Below, piece by piece: positions 32,598 to 43,624 of a stretch of 64,000 bases of DNA. The DNA is from Diplonema japonicum (Eukaryota > Euglenozoa > Diplonemea > Diplonemida > Diplonemidae). Each line of letters opens with the position of its first letter. Position 1 is the stretch's first letter. The stretch is from contig OZ025704.1 of assembly GCA_964019335.1 (NCBI GenBank), positions 124,001 through 188,000 of the forward strand, in the 5' to 3' direction. A program made the translations under genes and the position numbers. The notes beneath the pieces are model-generated. The model saw only the letters and a program-made list of their open reading frames with translations. It made no database searches and was not told the origin of the DNA.

Positions 32598-33904
32598 GAA
32601 TTGAAAGGGTGGGGGGGGGGGGGGGGGGTGGAGATGTTTACAGACGTTGTTGTTTCTTAAAATCTTTTGTTTTTTTTTATGGGGGGGAATGGGGAAATGT
32701 GGGTGGAACCGTTTCGTACGAGAGGAGCTTCTAATTTCTTCTTCCCCCCCCCCCCCCCCCCCTCCTGCCTTTTTTTGGTTTTTACAAGAATAAGTCTTCG
32801 ACTAGTCCAAACAACAAGGGAACGTGGGCACCGCGTTTTCGGGTTTTAAGAATTTTTCGGCACATAATACAGACAACTGCCCCAGTTCCTCTTTTTTGTT
32901 TTTTGTTTTTGTTTTATTGAACACCGGGTGTAAAAGTTTTAATTCTGCACCCCCACAAAAATCCCCTTCTCATCCTCTACTTTTCTTTTTCTCTTTTTTC
33001 TTCTTTTTTTTTTCTCTGTATTCTTTATTGAGGGAACGAGAAGGAGAGGATTCTTGTTTTTTTTTTTTTTTTCTTTCTTTTTTTTTTCTTTTTCATGCGT
33101 CTTACCGAAACATGAGGTGCGGGTTCACCTTTTCGGGAGGCGTTTACGTTAAAACCCGCAAACCCGAAAAAAAAGGGGGGAGGGGGGGGGGCATTTCCGA
33201 AGTATCGATAAAATTGTTTTTTTCCAAAGGAAGTTGACATGTCTCCCCCCCCCCCCCCCCCGTTTTCTTTTATATGGTTTTTTGTATTTTTTTTGAACAC
33301 TCATGACGCACACAAATCTGTTACCCCCCATTCTAAATCTCATTTTTTACCCACCATATTACTGCAAGAATGTGTTGAAAAATTAAATTCTTTGTTGTTG
33401 TTACAAATATTTATTAACTTGTATTTATCTTCCTTCAGCCGAGACGACATCTCCCCGACCACCCCCCTTCCTTATTGTAAACAAGCTCAGATGACCTTTT
33501 TGGGGGCGCTATGGGCGCAATGCCGAAAAAGACTATAATTTTTGGCCCGTTTTCCCAGTAAAAACGATCACTCTACCATAAATGTAATTGCCGTGTTTCG
33601 ACAAACGGTTTTTAAGACTTTTGACTTTTTAGGAAGAACAAAAAAAAAAAAAAAAAAAAGAACGCGGAGTTATGGTGGGGTAAATTTATTCCCCCCCCCC
33701 TTTCTTCTTTTTGTTTGCCTCAGAAACGCTAAGAAACAAAAAAAAATGAGAAAAGAAAGCCCCCCCCCCCCCCCCCCCCAGGGATGAATAAACCTTTTTT
33801 TATTCCTTTTTTTTTTGTTCAAACAAGATTGTATCCCCCATTTCTTAAAAGTATATGGGTAGTACTCAGGGAAATTTAAAAAAAAAAAAAAAGGAAAAAA
33901 AAAA
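32598..33904. other. Intergenic spacer with homopolymers and GC-poor complex DNA
   Basis: G and C runs at 32610-32630 and 33246-33260, then less repetitive DNA at 33350-33640 with no exon I can support. It ends in the A-rich leader of the oxygenase gene. Confidence 0.4.
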
Positions 33905-34885
33905 ATGCCCACCCGAAAGAGAACGATCCTGATGGACGAGGACAGAAAACAGGATGAAACAACATTTCCGGTCGTGAAGAAAAAGCGGATGACATCTACA
34001 ACAGAACCTAAACCGGAGGTCTTTTTCAAGCCACGATACCCAGACGGCTGGCTGATGGCGGAGTACAAAGGCGCGATAGAAAAGTCCGCCATCACAAAGG
34101 AACTTTTATCCGACTGTAAGAAAGCGTTTTTAAAAAAGAGCTTCTGGATGCCCGCAGGGGGGAAACCACGCTGCGCGTTTGAGCAATACGCATTGCAGAT
34201 ATACAATGAACACATTGCAAAACTCGACACCCCAGTTCCTGTTAAGAATTCCGGGGCAGAGTGGTGGATACAGATAAGAGGCCGAGGGACCTCACAAAAC
34301 ACCGAGGAATCGCTTGGCTTCCACTGGGATCGTGATGAGGAGTGTGCTGTGAAACAAGGCAGGGTGATATGCCCTACCTTCCTAACGGTAACATATTTGT
34401 GTGATGTCGGTGCTCCCACAGTAGCAATCGGTGCTCCACCTCTGCCTTGCAAGGGTTCTGTGAAAGTTCCTAACATGTTTGTGAGCCATCCTGCACAGGG
34501 GAAGCATGTTGTTTTTCGTGGTGACATGCTTCACGGATGTCCGCCTGAGATGATGAAGCAGAGCAAGTGTGCGTATACCCGAGTCACGCTGCTCGTGAAT
34601 ATTTGGGTAGGGCACCACCCTTCTGAGATAGAGCCGGCGCCCTTGTCGCTTATTTCCGGTTTTGTTACTCCTTTCAAGGAGCTTTTCACGAAGGTGTCTC
34701 CTACCGCTGTCCCGCCTCAAATTATCCAGCCGGGTTCGTCTTCGCCGGTGACAGGGTTTGCCTTTGGCCGTAAGGGTAAAGAAGAACATGAGCTCTGGGT
34801 TCCCATACCCCCGAAAAAATCCGCGTCGCTCGGGACTTTCGAGATCACATGTCCCAAGGGGTGTCGTGTAGTTAGGAAGACGTAG
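33905..34885 (+). CDS. 2-oxoglutarate/Fe(II) oxygenase-like protein
   Basis: A single exon of 326 residues; the ATG follows an A-run leader. The N-terminus is basic (MPTRKRT, VKKKRM) and could be a nuclear signal. The double-stranded beta-helix core shows the iron triad H-x-D in SLGFHWDRDEE (about 140-142) and a distal His in GDMLHGCPPE (about 209), with Arg in YTRVTLLVNIWVGHHP (about 225) placed to bind 2-oxoglutarate. These motifs support a hydroxylase or demethylase-type fold. The substrate is not indicated, and the overall similarity is to poorly characterised protist and algal proteins, so the family call is stronger than any functional one. Confidence 0.65.
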   Translation: MPTRKRTILMDEDRKQDETTFPVVKKKRMTSTTEPKPEVFFKPRYPDGWLMAEYKGAIEKSAITKELLSDCKKAFLKKSFWMPAGGKPRCAFEQYALQIYNEHIAKLDTPVPVKNSGAEWWIQIRGRGTSQNTEESLGFHWDRDEECAVKQGRVICPTFLTVTYLCDVGAPTVAIGAPPLPCKGSVKVPNMFVSHPAQGKHVVFRGDMLHGCPPEMMKQSKCAYTRVTLLVNIWVGHHPSEIEPAPLSLISGFVTPFKELFTKVSPTAVPPQIIQPGSSSPVTGFAFGRKGKEEHELWVPIPPKKSASLGTFEITCPKGCRVVRKT

Positions 34886-35133
34886 AGAAAGAGGGGGAAA
34901 AAAAACTAGTTTGGCGCTCCATTTGTTTGTGCGCACGAGCGGAAAACCGAAAAAAAAGAAGAGAGAGAAAGAGAGAGAGAGAGAGAGGGGTTTTCGGACA
35001 ACGAACCCCTCTTTTTTTTTTTTACCCCCCCTTTTTTTGTTCCCATCGGAAAGGCATAGGAAAAAAAGAAAAAAGAATTCCCGACCACAGTCCCCCCTCC
35101 CCCTTATAAAAGAAAAAAAAAGGAACAAAAAAA
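34886..35133. other. Short spacer with GA repeat
   Basis: A (GA)n run near 34962-34988 is followed by T and A runs and the A-rich leader of the ABC gene. No gene seen. Confidence 0.5.
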
Positions 35134-38100
35134 ATGGATAAACGAGTAGCGGTGCTCTTGCCGGTGATTATATTATTGGTGATGTACATGAAAACGAAGA
35201 AAAGTAGCAGGGGAGGGGGCGAGGGGAAGAAGAAAAAAGTGCGCGGCGGGGTGGGAATGTTGATGTCGATGCTGATGCCGAGCGTGGGCGCCGGAGAAGG
35301 GAGGCTGGAGATATTGATCATGGCGCTCCTGTGCTTTGTGAGGATCTACCTGATGTCGCTGTCGTCGAAGCTCTACCAGAAGCTGGTGGAGGCGGACCTT
35401 GTGAAGGGGGGACGGTTCTGGAAGTTATGGCGCACCGTGATCATGCTTGGCATGGCACACACCCTGAACGACCAGACCATCAAGTACTACGGGAAACGGT
35501 TAGGAATTGTGTGGCGTGAGAAGCTCACAAAAACCTTGCACGACTCATACTTCAAGGGCTTCAGGTACTACTCTGCCACCCATGGTGTGACTGCCTCCGG
35601 TGATATCATCGCAGCCGATGTGAAGGAGGTCACGGGCCGCCTGTCGCAGATGATCGCCGAGGGCCTCCATGCCGTCACTGCTGGTGTCTTCTTCTCTTAC
35701 CTTGTCGGTGCACGCTTTGGTGCGCGCTACGCTATCATGCCTTATCTTTACCTCTGGATGGGGTTTGTACTCTCCTCGAAAATCGCCCCCGTTAACTGGG
35801 CAAAGGTCCAAGGCCAGATTAGAAACAACTTCACAGAATGCCGTGAAGCTGTCTCCCGTGTCGTGACCCACCAGGAGCCCATTACTGCGCAGAAAGGCGA
35901 GCAGTACGAAAAGGCTGTCATCGAAAGGAACTTTAAAACGTGGGTTGCCTCGCAGCACGTTGCAGGTCGGGCTGTCATCTGGTCCGGTTTTGTGAGCCAG
36001 ACCGTTTTCAAGTGGTGGATCCGTTCCTTCCTCGGCACCATGGTGATCGGCCCCTACACCCTCAGAGGGATCAAGAACATGGATGAGAAGACTATGCAGC
36101 AGCTGCGCAGTCAGATCGGTTACCACTTCATGCTTGTGAAGGAGTCGTTCATGGCCGCCGGGAACACGGCAAAGATCCTGTACCAGCTGAACCAAATACA
36201 GGGTTCTGTGAAGAGGGTGTGCACGCTGATCACTGCGTTGGAAGAGACGCCCGACCCGCAGGGGAACTTCGTGCACGAGGACGCCATCAAGTTCGACAAC
36301 GTGCAGATTGCGATGCCGACAGGACAGGTGCTTGTCGACGACCTGACCTTCTCCCTTGAGAAGGGCGACTCGCTGCTGCTGACCGGGCACAACGGGGCAG
36401 GGAAGTCCTCCATCTTCAGGTGCCTCGGCGGCTTGTGGTCCATCAACAAGGGGCTCATCACAAAGCCTGGTTCCGACGGCGACGAGGGTCTCCACCACAA
36501 GGTCTACTACCTTCCGCAGAAGCCGTACACCGTCCTCGGCGACCTCTCCAGCCAGATCACCTACCCCGACGACATCACACTCGACGAACCCGAGCTCCGC
36601 GAGATCCTCTCTGAAGTGGGCCTCGAGTACCTTGTGGACAGCACTATCACGGACTGGGAAGGGCTGTCTCTCGGCGAGCAGCAGCGCCTTGCCATCGCAA
36701 GGCTGTTGCACCACAAGCCCTCCTTCGCCATCCTCGACGAGTGCACGTCTGGCGTAAGCGGTGAGATGGAGAAGAAGCTGTACATGATCTGCAAGATGCA
36801 CAACATTACTTACATCACCATCTCCCACAGGCCTGTCCTCAAGGCCTTCCACAAGAGGATGTTGGAGATCGGACTCGGCGACGGGAAATATGAGTTCTCC
36901 GACCTGAGCAGCTTCGAGGAGCCTGACTATGGAGTATCCATGAGCCCGATGAGTCCAGGGAAGAAGACTACGGAGGAGGTGGCCCAGCAGAATGAGAAGC
37001 CTAAGACTGATTGCTGCGAGTCGCAGTGGCCTGCCTTGGACGTCGTGCGCATGGCGTGGCCTGAGAACGGGAACGCCAAGTTGGCAGCCATCGCGACGTG
37101 CCTTGTGGGGCAATCATACATGCAGACGAAGCACTCCGTCATCTTCGGTGGCATGCTTGGCTCCATCTTCACACAGGACTCGGAACTGTTTTTCGACGCT
37201 TTCAAACAGGGCTCTGTGTGCAGCGTGGTGGGGTCCGTGTTTGAGCAGGTGATGGAGTACATTGTGCGCGAGTGGAACACGGAGATGAAGCAGAAGCTGA
37301 CAGAGAGGTTCTCAAAGAAGCTTCTAGAGCCAAATGCGTGCTACAACCTGACGCAGATCGACGGCAGGATCAAGGACCCGCACCACAGGATGACCCTCGA
37401 CGTGGTCGCTTTCTCCGACGCTGTGTCGGAGCTTATCCCGCAGCTCGTGAACCCCTTGGTCACCATCGGGTTCTCGGTAAGTGGCATGGCTCAGTTCGTG
37501 GGCGCCGAGACAATTGGTGTGGTGGCTGGGTATGTGGTGGCAGGGTATGGGATCATCAAGGTGAGCCTCCCCGACTCCAAGACGTTGGTGAAGAAGGAGA
37601 GCGGCGAAGAGGCGCAGTTATGCAGCATCCACAGCAGGGTGACGAGGTTCGCAGAATCCATCGCGTTCATCGGCGGCGGACAACGCGAGAGGCTCATCGT
37701 CGAGAAGAAGATGAAGGACGTGCTGGCCGTCACCGAGCAGCGTGTGAAGGAGTCCTGGAAGTTCGGGTTGGTGAACGGAATGGTGGTCCGCGAGGGCCCC
37801 ACCGCCCTGTACTGGCTGGTCCGACACGAGTTCAACAAACTGTCTGGTGCACTGAATAGCAAGACGACCGAGGACTACTTCAAGCTAGCCCAAGGACACG
37901 TTTTCGCACAGGAGGCGGTGCAGTACATCTTCAGTGCGTTGGGGCAGCTCCTCGACTCGACGGAGAAAATCGAAAGCCTGTCGGGCAACGCACTGCGCAT
38001 CGTGGAGCTGGACAACGCCTTCAGCTCCTTGAAGACAGACAGGAACGCTTCGAGGAACTATCGCAAAGCACAGCACGTGCAGGTCACCGACGGGTGCATC

Positions 38101-38608
38101 CAGACACCTACAGGCGTGTCAATGGCATCTGGTTTGAACCTAACAGTCACACCCGAGACACCCTTGATGGTAACAGGGCCCAACGCCTGTGGGAAGACAG
38201 GGTTCTTCAGGATGCTGTGCGGGCTGTGGCCCACACCGACAGGGACTGTGGAAACTCCCCAAGACATGTTCCTGGTACCGCAGTCGATCTTCATGGTGTC
38301 GGGCACGCTTGCTGACCAGATCACCTACCCTGTGCATGTGCAGGACAAGCAGCTGGATTCTGAACTGTGCTGCAAGCTTCTGGAGCTGGTCGGGATAGGG
38401 TACCTCTCTGGTCGTGAGGGGTGGCATCACACCAAGCCCTGGGAGAACATCCTCTCCCTTGGCGAACAGCAACGCCTTGGCATGGCCAGGCTTTTCTACA
38501 ACAAACCGAAGTTCGCTATTCTCGACGAATGCACCTCCGCTGTGTCAACAGATGTGGAACACAGGCTGTACAAAGAGGTATGATGTTGGGGAAAGGGGGG
38601 GGGAATGC

Positions 38609-38639
<31 letters not shown>

Positions 38640-38757
38640 GAAAAATCTTGGTGTAACTTGTATCACCTTGAGCCAGAGGCTGGCTTTGAATGAGTTCCAC
38701 ACGCAGGAGCTTGCTTTGAACAGTGACAAGACTTGGAAGATTTTGGATGTGGAATAG
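35134..38757 (+). CDS. Full-size ABCD-type (peroxisomal fatty-acyl) ABC transporter
   Basis: Two exons (35134-38577, 38638-38757) with a 60-bp intron (GTATGA...AAAAAG) give 1187 residues. It has the TMD1-NBD1-TMD2-NBD2 order. TMD1 carries the ABCD-like NDQTIKYYGKRL and YYSATHGVTASGDIIAADV region. NBD1 has Walker A GHNGAGKSS (about 417), signature LSLGEQQRLAIARL (about 510) and Walker B FAILDECTSG (about 529). NBD2 has GPNACGKTG (about 1014), LSLGEQQRLGMARLF (about 1106) and FAILDECTSAV (about 1125). TMD2 repeats the ABCD signature (IDGRIKDPHHRMTLDVVAF). Exon 2 begins AKNLGVTCITLSQRL, the H-loop region, but with Gln where His is usual, so site 2 may be impaired. Known ABCD proteins are mostly half-transporters that move acyl-CoA into peroxisomes; here both halves are joined. 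Confidence 0.85.
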
Positions 38758-39754
38758 AAGAGAAGAGTTACAGTTTGCCCCCCACCCCCCCTCGTTTATT
38801 TTTGCTCTTTTTTTATGACTTTTTTACTCCGTTGTGATTGTGCTACCTTTTTTTTTGTTGTTTTGTTTTTCTTTTGCCGTTGCGCACGAGCAAAGAGTGG
38901 CTCGCCTATATTCTTTCTTATTATTATTTTTTTTTTTGAATCTTGTTTATTCTTTTAGCAAGGGGACAGTTAAATGCAATAAAAAAAACACAAAAAGAAC
39001 TTTCTTTTTTAAAAAGGTTTTATAATAAATAAAAAAAAGAACAAGGTTTTTTTTCTGTTGTTGTGTTTTTTTTTTCTCACCCCCCTTCTACTTCGGTGAT
39101 CTTCTTTTTTTCAAGGGCGCCGCCAACACCGGCCTCTTTTAACTCATATATTTTTTTCTTTCCCCCCACAAATGTCCGGCTGAATAATACTTTTTTTTCA
39201 AAATTCTGAATAACTATAAGAAGTTTTCTTCGTTTTCTTCTTCGAGCTTACTCCCCTGTCCACCTTGATTTTCGCATTTTAAAAAGCTCAGCCAGACATC
39301 TCAGCGCACCTGCCAGTAGCTTGTACAAGCAATCCGAAGACGGATTCATCAAAAAAAAAAAAGAGAAGTAGGAAGGGTGTGCTTCTGGAAACTTTCTTTC
39401 AATCTCGTCCTTTTTTTTTTTATATCTCGAAATATCTTTTAAAAGAAAATTGTACTTCTTTTTTTTCCCCCCCTCATTTCTTTCCGTTGTCTTCACAGAA
39501 GCTACCATTTCTTTTCTTTTTTTTTGTTATTCTTTTTGTTTATTTATTTTTTTATGGAGAAGGGTGGGTAGGTAAAAGAGGGGATAAAGAAGAAATAAAG
39601 CCCCCCCCCCCCACCCGAAAATCATCAAAACAAGACCCCCCCCGTGTGTTCTCCGGTCCCGTCTCCACCCTTCATTCCATTCATTCTCCCCACTTCATTT
39701 TTCTTTTTTTTTTTCTCCATCATACCACGGGCAAAAAAAAAAAAAAAAAAAGAA
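38758..39754. other. Intergenic spacer
   Basis: T- and A-rich DNA. A complex patch at 39205-39350 includes a small hairpin (AATCCG-AAGA-CGGATT, 39331-39346) but no supported gene. C runs and a T tract precede the next gene's A-run leader. Confidence 0.4.
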
Positions 39755-40990
39755 ATGCCAGGAGCAAACGGAATCCCTCTGTCGCTACTGTATAACTTCG
39801 AACTGAATGTGCACCGGTTGGGTTGGTTTTCAGCAACGCCACCAAAAGGCGGGAGATTACTACTGGTCTTCAGGCTGTGGGACTTCCCACCTCTCACAGT
39901 GGAATGCTGCAAAGATGGTGTCATCGCTGGAAGCGGCGTAGCAGTGATAGAACTCGGAAAAAACTGCATGTTCGAAGGGTCCTCAAGCGACGTAGGCAAA
40001 GCACTGCCTCTTGAACTTGTCGTCCTCCTCGTCGATGACCGCAACGGCCGAAAAAGAGTCCTCGCCAAAAACAGCACCACCGTGGGGTCCACATGCGATC
40101 AAGCCGCTACATTAAAAACAGCGAGAAATAACATAGAAATCCCCCTCCTTGACACAATGGACACCCCGTTCTGCATCGCGACTGTCTCATACCTGCTCAA
40201 CGCAGTGGGTCCTTATTACAAGGATCAAAACCCTTCCACAGCGAAGCCTGCTCAGTACGTTCAATACAAAGCAGAAGAAGGGCGGCCTTCTGTCCCATTG
40301 GAGGATGTAAGCACAGCAGACACCATTGGTGGCTTCATTAGGAAAGAGGTTCTCTCGCAGCTGTCCAGCTGCATCGATTCACTGCTACGGTATGATGATG
40401 TGGAAGACCTTGCGGTGGACGATGTGGTACGGGGTGCCGGTGCTGGCGTATTCGCCAGGCAGATAGGACTGATCCAGCAACTGCAACACAACACAAGCAA
40501 GCTAGCTAGCGTGGTCGAAGAAGCGTACTACAAGAAACACGGGATACGTAAGCAGACCATTCCGAGCAACGACGACAGCCCTGCAAAACGAATCCCGAAA
40601 AAAACAAAAAAACCGAAGAAGAAGAAAATGCACAAAGTCAAGCTCACGCCCGAGATGGCTGCCAAGCTTGCTCTTGCAGGAGGGGGTGTGAACATTTCTT
40701 CTGTTATACCAGTAGTGCTTGCTGCCGTTGTCGCAAACAGTGCATTCCAGGTTTTATCCCCTGACCTCCTTGCTCTGACAGGAGGGCGGTCCTCCAATTT
40801 CGGTCTTACGTCACCTGCAGAGCCTGCCCGTTCAAAATCCCCTCTTATTGGCGTACCCGTCCAAGATCGCAAGGACTCCATCAGCTCGCAGCACGACCTT
40901 GAGCTGACAGGGTACAGCAACTTCGAAGTGGACGAGGGAAGTGTGGTGTGCCACAGCACTGAGATATCTGAGTTCTCCGATCCCGAATGA
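39755..40990 (+). CDS. Unknown protein with C2-like N-terminal half
   Basis: A single exon of 411 residues, with ATG directly after an A18G-A leader. Residues 1-150 alternate hydrophobic strands (LLYNFELNVHRLGW, GRLLLVFRLWDFPPLTVEC, LPLELVVLLVDDRNG) in a pattern that suggests a C2- or B9-like beta-sandwich, as in ciliary transition-zone proteins, but I cannot assign a family. A helical middle part follows (SQLSSCIDSLLRYDDVED). A Lys-rich stretch (PKKTKKPKKKKMHKVKL, about 285) leads to a Gly/Ala/Val-rich region and an acidic Ser-rich tail ending SEFSDPE. No membrane helix or enzyme motif is clear. Confidence 0.6.
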   Translation: MPGANGIPLSLLYNFELNVHRLGWFSATPPKGGRLLLVFRLWDFPPLTVECCKDGVIAGSGVAVIELGKNCMFEGSSSDVGKALPLELVVLLVDDRNGRKRVLAKNSTTVGSTCDQAATLKTARNNIEIPLLDTMDTPFCIATVSYLLNAVGPYYKDQNPSTAKPAQYVQYKAEEGRPSVPLEDVSTADTIGGFIRKEVLSQLSSCIDSLLRYDDVEDLAVDDVVRGAGAGVFARQIGLIQQLQHNTSKLASVVEEAYYKKHGIRKQTIPSNDDSPAKRIPKKTKKPKKKKMHKVKLTPEMAAKLALAGGGVNISSVIPVVLAAVVANSAFQVLSPDLLALTGGRSSNFGLTSPAEPARSKSPLIGVPVQDRKDSISSQHDLELTGYSNFEVDEGSVVCHSTEISEFSDPE

Positions 40991-41150
40991 AATGGCCTTG
41001 TTAGGGTTTAAGGACCAGCGTACTCCCTGAGCGACGCTTGGGTGTGACCGCGGTCGATGTTCTTAGCGCAGAGGCCGTTCCATGACTGACAGGCGCTGGA
41101 CTGGATGAGCCGCATAGTAGTGACACCCAGTACACGCAAGAATAGATTGA
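40991..41150 (+). other. Complex non-coding island with long-range pairing
   Basis: About 150 bp without homopolymers follows the stop. TTGGGTGTGAC (41040-41050) can pair with GTGACACCCA (41123-41132), and GCGTACT (41020-41026) with AGTACACGC beyond it. This may be a structured 3' UTR or an RNA gene; I do not recognise it. Confidence 0.3.
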
Positions 41151-41294
41151 GTTTAAAAAAAAGAAAAAGAGAAAAAAAAAAAAGAAAAAAAAAAAAACAT
41201 ATGTATAGATTTTTTTTTTTTGTTTGTTTGTAACAAAGTACTGCAGTATTTATCCCCCAGGGATTTATACCGTGTACCACAAAACCCACCACAC

Positions 41295-41296
41295 AG
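41295..41296 (+). promoter_or_regulatory. Predicted SL trans-splice acceptor (ACACAG)
   Basis: CCACCACACAG ends at 41296, giving a 98-nt leader with an A14 run before the in-frame ATG at 41395. Confidence 0.4.
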
Positions 41297-41394
41297 CAAG
41301 AAAAAAAAAAAAAATCGAGCGCAAAGTGGCAACCTGCACGGGGTGTGATTGGGAGGCACCTTACTACTCTCCGGAAGTGGAATCGCTAGATGCT

Positions 41395-42625
41395 ATGAAT
41401 GAGAAGCCAATACACGTTTCGGGAAGCAGCGGGGAGGCGGACAAGGGCGTGAAGGACGCCACAATAGGGACGAGCAACAGCTTCGCGTGCCTAGAAACCT
41501 GCGGGGCGGTGATGAGCGAGGGCAGCACCGGAAGCCAAAAGGTACCCAGAACACACAGCGAAGACGAAAGCGACATTCTACTGGACAACAACAGCGACGA
41601 GAGCGAAGTTCTAAGCGAGCAGCAAGAAGAACAACAGCTCAACCTGAATTCCTTGTTCACGTTCAACTACAAGGCGTCCGGCCACCACCTCATGTTCCGC
41701 ACCAACGACGGGAAGATCGCTAAAGAGTCAACACACGAAGAGGAGCGTTTCTACACAGCACCAGAGGGGAAGCTGTTCTCCAGCTTCACAGCACAATACG
41801 CTGGTACAGGTTACCTCCACCAGAAGGACATTCAGCTCCTCGTCCAAAGGGAACACGACGAAGCACAGGGTACAGAAGGGTCCGTTCCCACCCGTCTTGA
41901 GGAATCGGGTCCTGCTACACCATCGTCCATGACAAAGAGGAAGAAGTTCATCTTGTTGAGAGACGTGATCAACGGGTTCAAGAAACCGTGCGTTTTGGAC
42001 ATTAAAATGGGGATCCGAGGGTACGGGCTGAACGCGACGCCTGTGAAGCGGAGGAATAAAATTAAAAAAATGTTTCAAACAACGAGCTCAACCTTGGGGG
42101 TATGGAGGGGAAAAAAAAAAAAAAAAAAAAAAAACACAGTTCCGCATACACGGCATGAAACGGTGGGACGCAGCATCTCAAAGTTACATCATGTCTGACA
42201 AGTACGTGGGCCGGGGCCTTGGTATAGAGACGATGAAAGGGTTTCTCTCCAGATTCTTCGTCACTCAGGAAGAGCCTGATTACCGGCTTGCCGAGATATT
42301 CCATGCACGGCTGAACATGCTCTCAGACCTCTTTGAAGATCAAGAGGTCTTTCACTTCTACACGTCATCTCTGCTTCTCTACTTTGACCATGAAAATCCT
42401 TATGAAACGGCGGATGTGAAAATGATTGATTTTGCCTTTAGCTACCCTGTGCGGGATATATTGAAGGTGGAGCCGTCGTCTTCTTTGAAGGATGAGGGTT
42501 ACCTCTTTGGTTTGCGGAACCTGACGCGTCTCTTGAGTAGTATAACCTCGTGCACCTCGTTCACCCCTTACCCTGCTAAGGCGATTAAAACGTTGCTTTG
42601 CTCTGATGAATTTGCGGTTGCGTGA
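41395..42625 (+). CDS. Inositol polyphosphate kinase (IPK/IP6K family)
   Basis: Two exons (41395-42099, 42140-42625) give 396 residues. The family motif P-x3-D-x-K-x-G is PCVLDIKMG (about 198). It is followed across the intron by TSSTLG|FRIHGMKRWD, the region that contacts inositol phosphate. Exon 2 carries SSLLLYFD and MIDFAFS, the SSLL and IDF motifs that complete the ATP/Mg2+ site. The 40-bp intron (GTATGG, an A24 run, ACACAG) is among the shortest here; without it the frame stops early. The N-terminal 130 residues are acidic and Ser-rich. The enzyme should phosphorylate IP3-IP6-type substrates; whether it is a multikinase or an IP6 kinase cannot be settled by eye. An earlier in-frame ATG (41224) lies upstream of the probable acceptor. 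Confidence 0.85.
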
Positions 42626-42936
42626 GAAAAAAAAAAAAAAAGAAAAAAAAAAAAAAAAAAATGTAGTGCATGCTCGTTTTCTTTTTTATTATTATTATTA
42701 TTATTTTACTCTCCTCGGTTTTTTTTTTTTTTTTTCTTTTTTCTTTTTTTCGCTTCATCCTTTATAAAAATTTTAAAAAAAAAAAAAAAAAAAAAAAAAT
42801 CAAGAATCATAATCATCAGGCTTCGGCCTTTCCAAAGGAAAGCTTACCCCCGTGCCCGTGATAGGCTGGTCTTAACCGGATCAGTGTGCTGGCGGGGATT
42901 TCTGTGAAAAATGTTAACCGAGGAGTAAAATAAATA
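42626..42936. other. Spacer with small complex island
   Basis: A and T runs, then 42800-42925 of complex sequence. It contains GGCTTCGGCC (UUCG-type hairpin) and CTTTCCAAAGGAAAG (6-bp stem), perhaps a small RNA. It is immediately followed by element copy 2. Confidence 0.3.
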
Positions 42937-43624
42937 ATAGCTATTTATTAAGTGAAAATAAGATAGCATTATTTCACGCGTGGTGGCAGGGGGTTTAACG
43001 AGTAGGGATCTTAGTTCACTTGCTGCGCTCGTGAAGTAAAAAGCTACGAGTTAAACCTGCCACCACAAGTGGAATAATGCTCTTATTTTCACTAATACGT
43101 TGTTTTATTTAACAAGAATCGGGTTTGAAAGGGTGGGAGGTTACAGGGTTGGGATTTGGGTTACAGTGTGTGGGAGATGCAACGTCGCTAAATTTCAGTT
43201 TGTGCGACTCTTTTGTCCTCATCCCGCTTGCAAACATGCAAGCTGCATATGCCTGACACATGTTGTAGGGGTCGCTGAATTTCACTGCCAGATACTCTTT
43301 CATTTGTTCCTGACACCGAAGCTTTTTTTTTTCGCCTCATGGCCTTCTTCAAAAGAAGTGCAACCCCGGGAAAGCTCTGCATTTTTTTACCGAAGTTTCG
43401 TTGGGTGATGGCGTTGATCTTGCTGTAACTTGCCCTAAACCTAGGTGGAATAGGTGAACTTAGGCCCAGGAGTGAAATAATGTTACATTATTTCACGCTC
43501 GAACATTATTTCACTCCTGGGCCCAAATTCAAGGTAACTGGGAGTGAAAATAAAGCTGGGAGTGACATAAAGTAAAATCTTATTTTCGCTCCCACCCTTG
43601 AAAACCCGGCTCGAGTTATATAAA
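42937..43624 (-). mobile_element. Tyrosine-recombinase-derived element, copy 2 (intergenic)
   Basis: 688 bp, collinear with copy 1 at 27200-27887 and essentially identical to it. Termini (ATAGCTATTTATTAA; GAGTTATATAAA), both palindromes and the - strand recombinase remnant are all present. The flanks (GAGTAAAATAAATA left, TGGAATTAAAAAC right) are unrelated to those of copy 1 and show no clear duplication. Near identity of two copies 15 kb apart means recent mobility or segmental exchange. Confidence 0.85.
43109..43430 (-). pseudogene. Tyrosine recombinase fragment in element copy 2
   Basis: The same remnant as at 27372-27693, with the same frame break in the A run and the same box I phrase GMRTKESHKLKFSDV. 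The shared break shows the element moved while already defective, so it must have been mobilised in trans. Confidence 0.65.

Noticed and set aside
33670-34527. - strand frame opposite the oxygenase gene
   Set aside because: The + strand carries the Fe(II)/2-oxoglutarate motifs and a proper leader; the - strand product ends in homopolymer-encoded residues.
35545-37113. 522-codon - strand frame opposite the ABC transporter
   Set aside because: The + strand frame has complete ABC motifs and codon bias; the - strand product has no recognisable domain.
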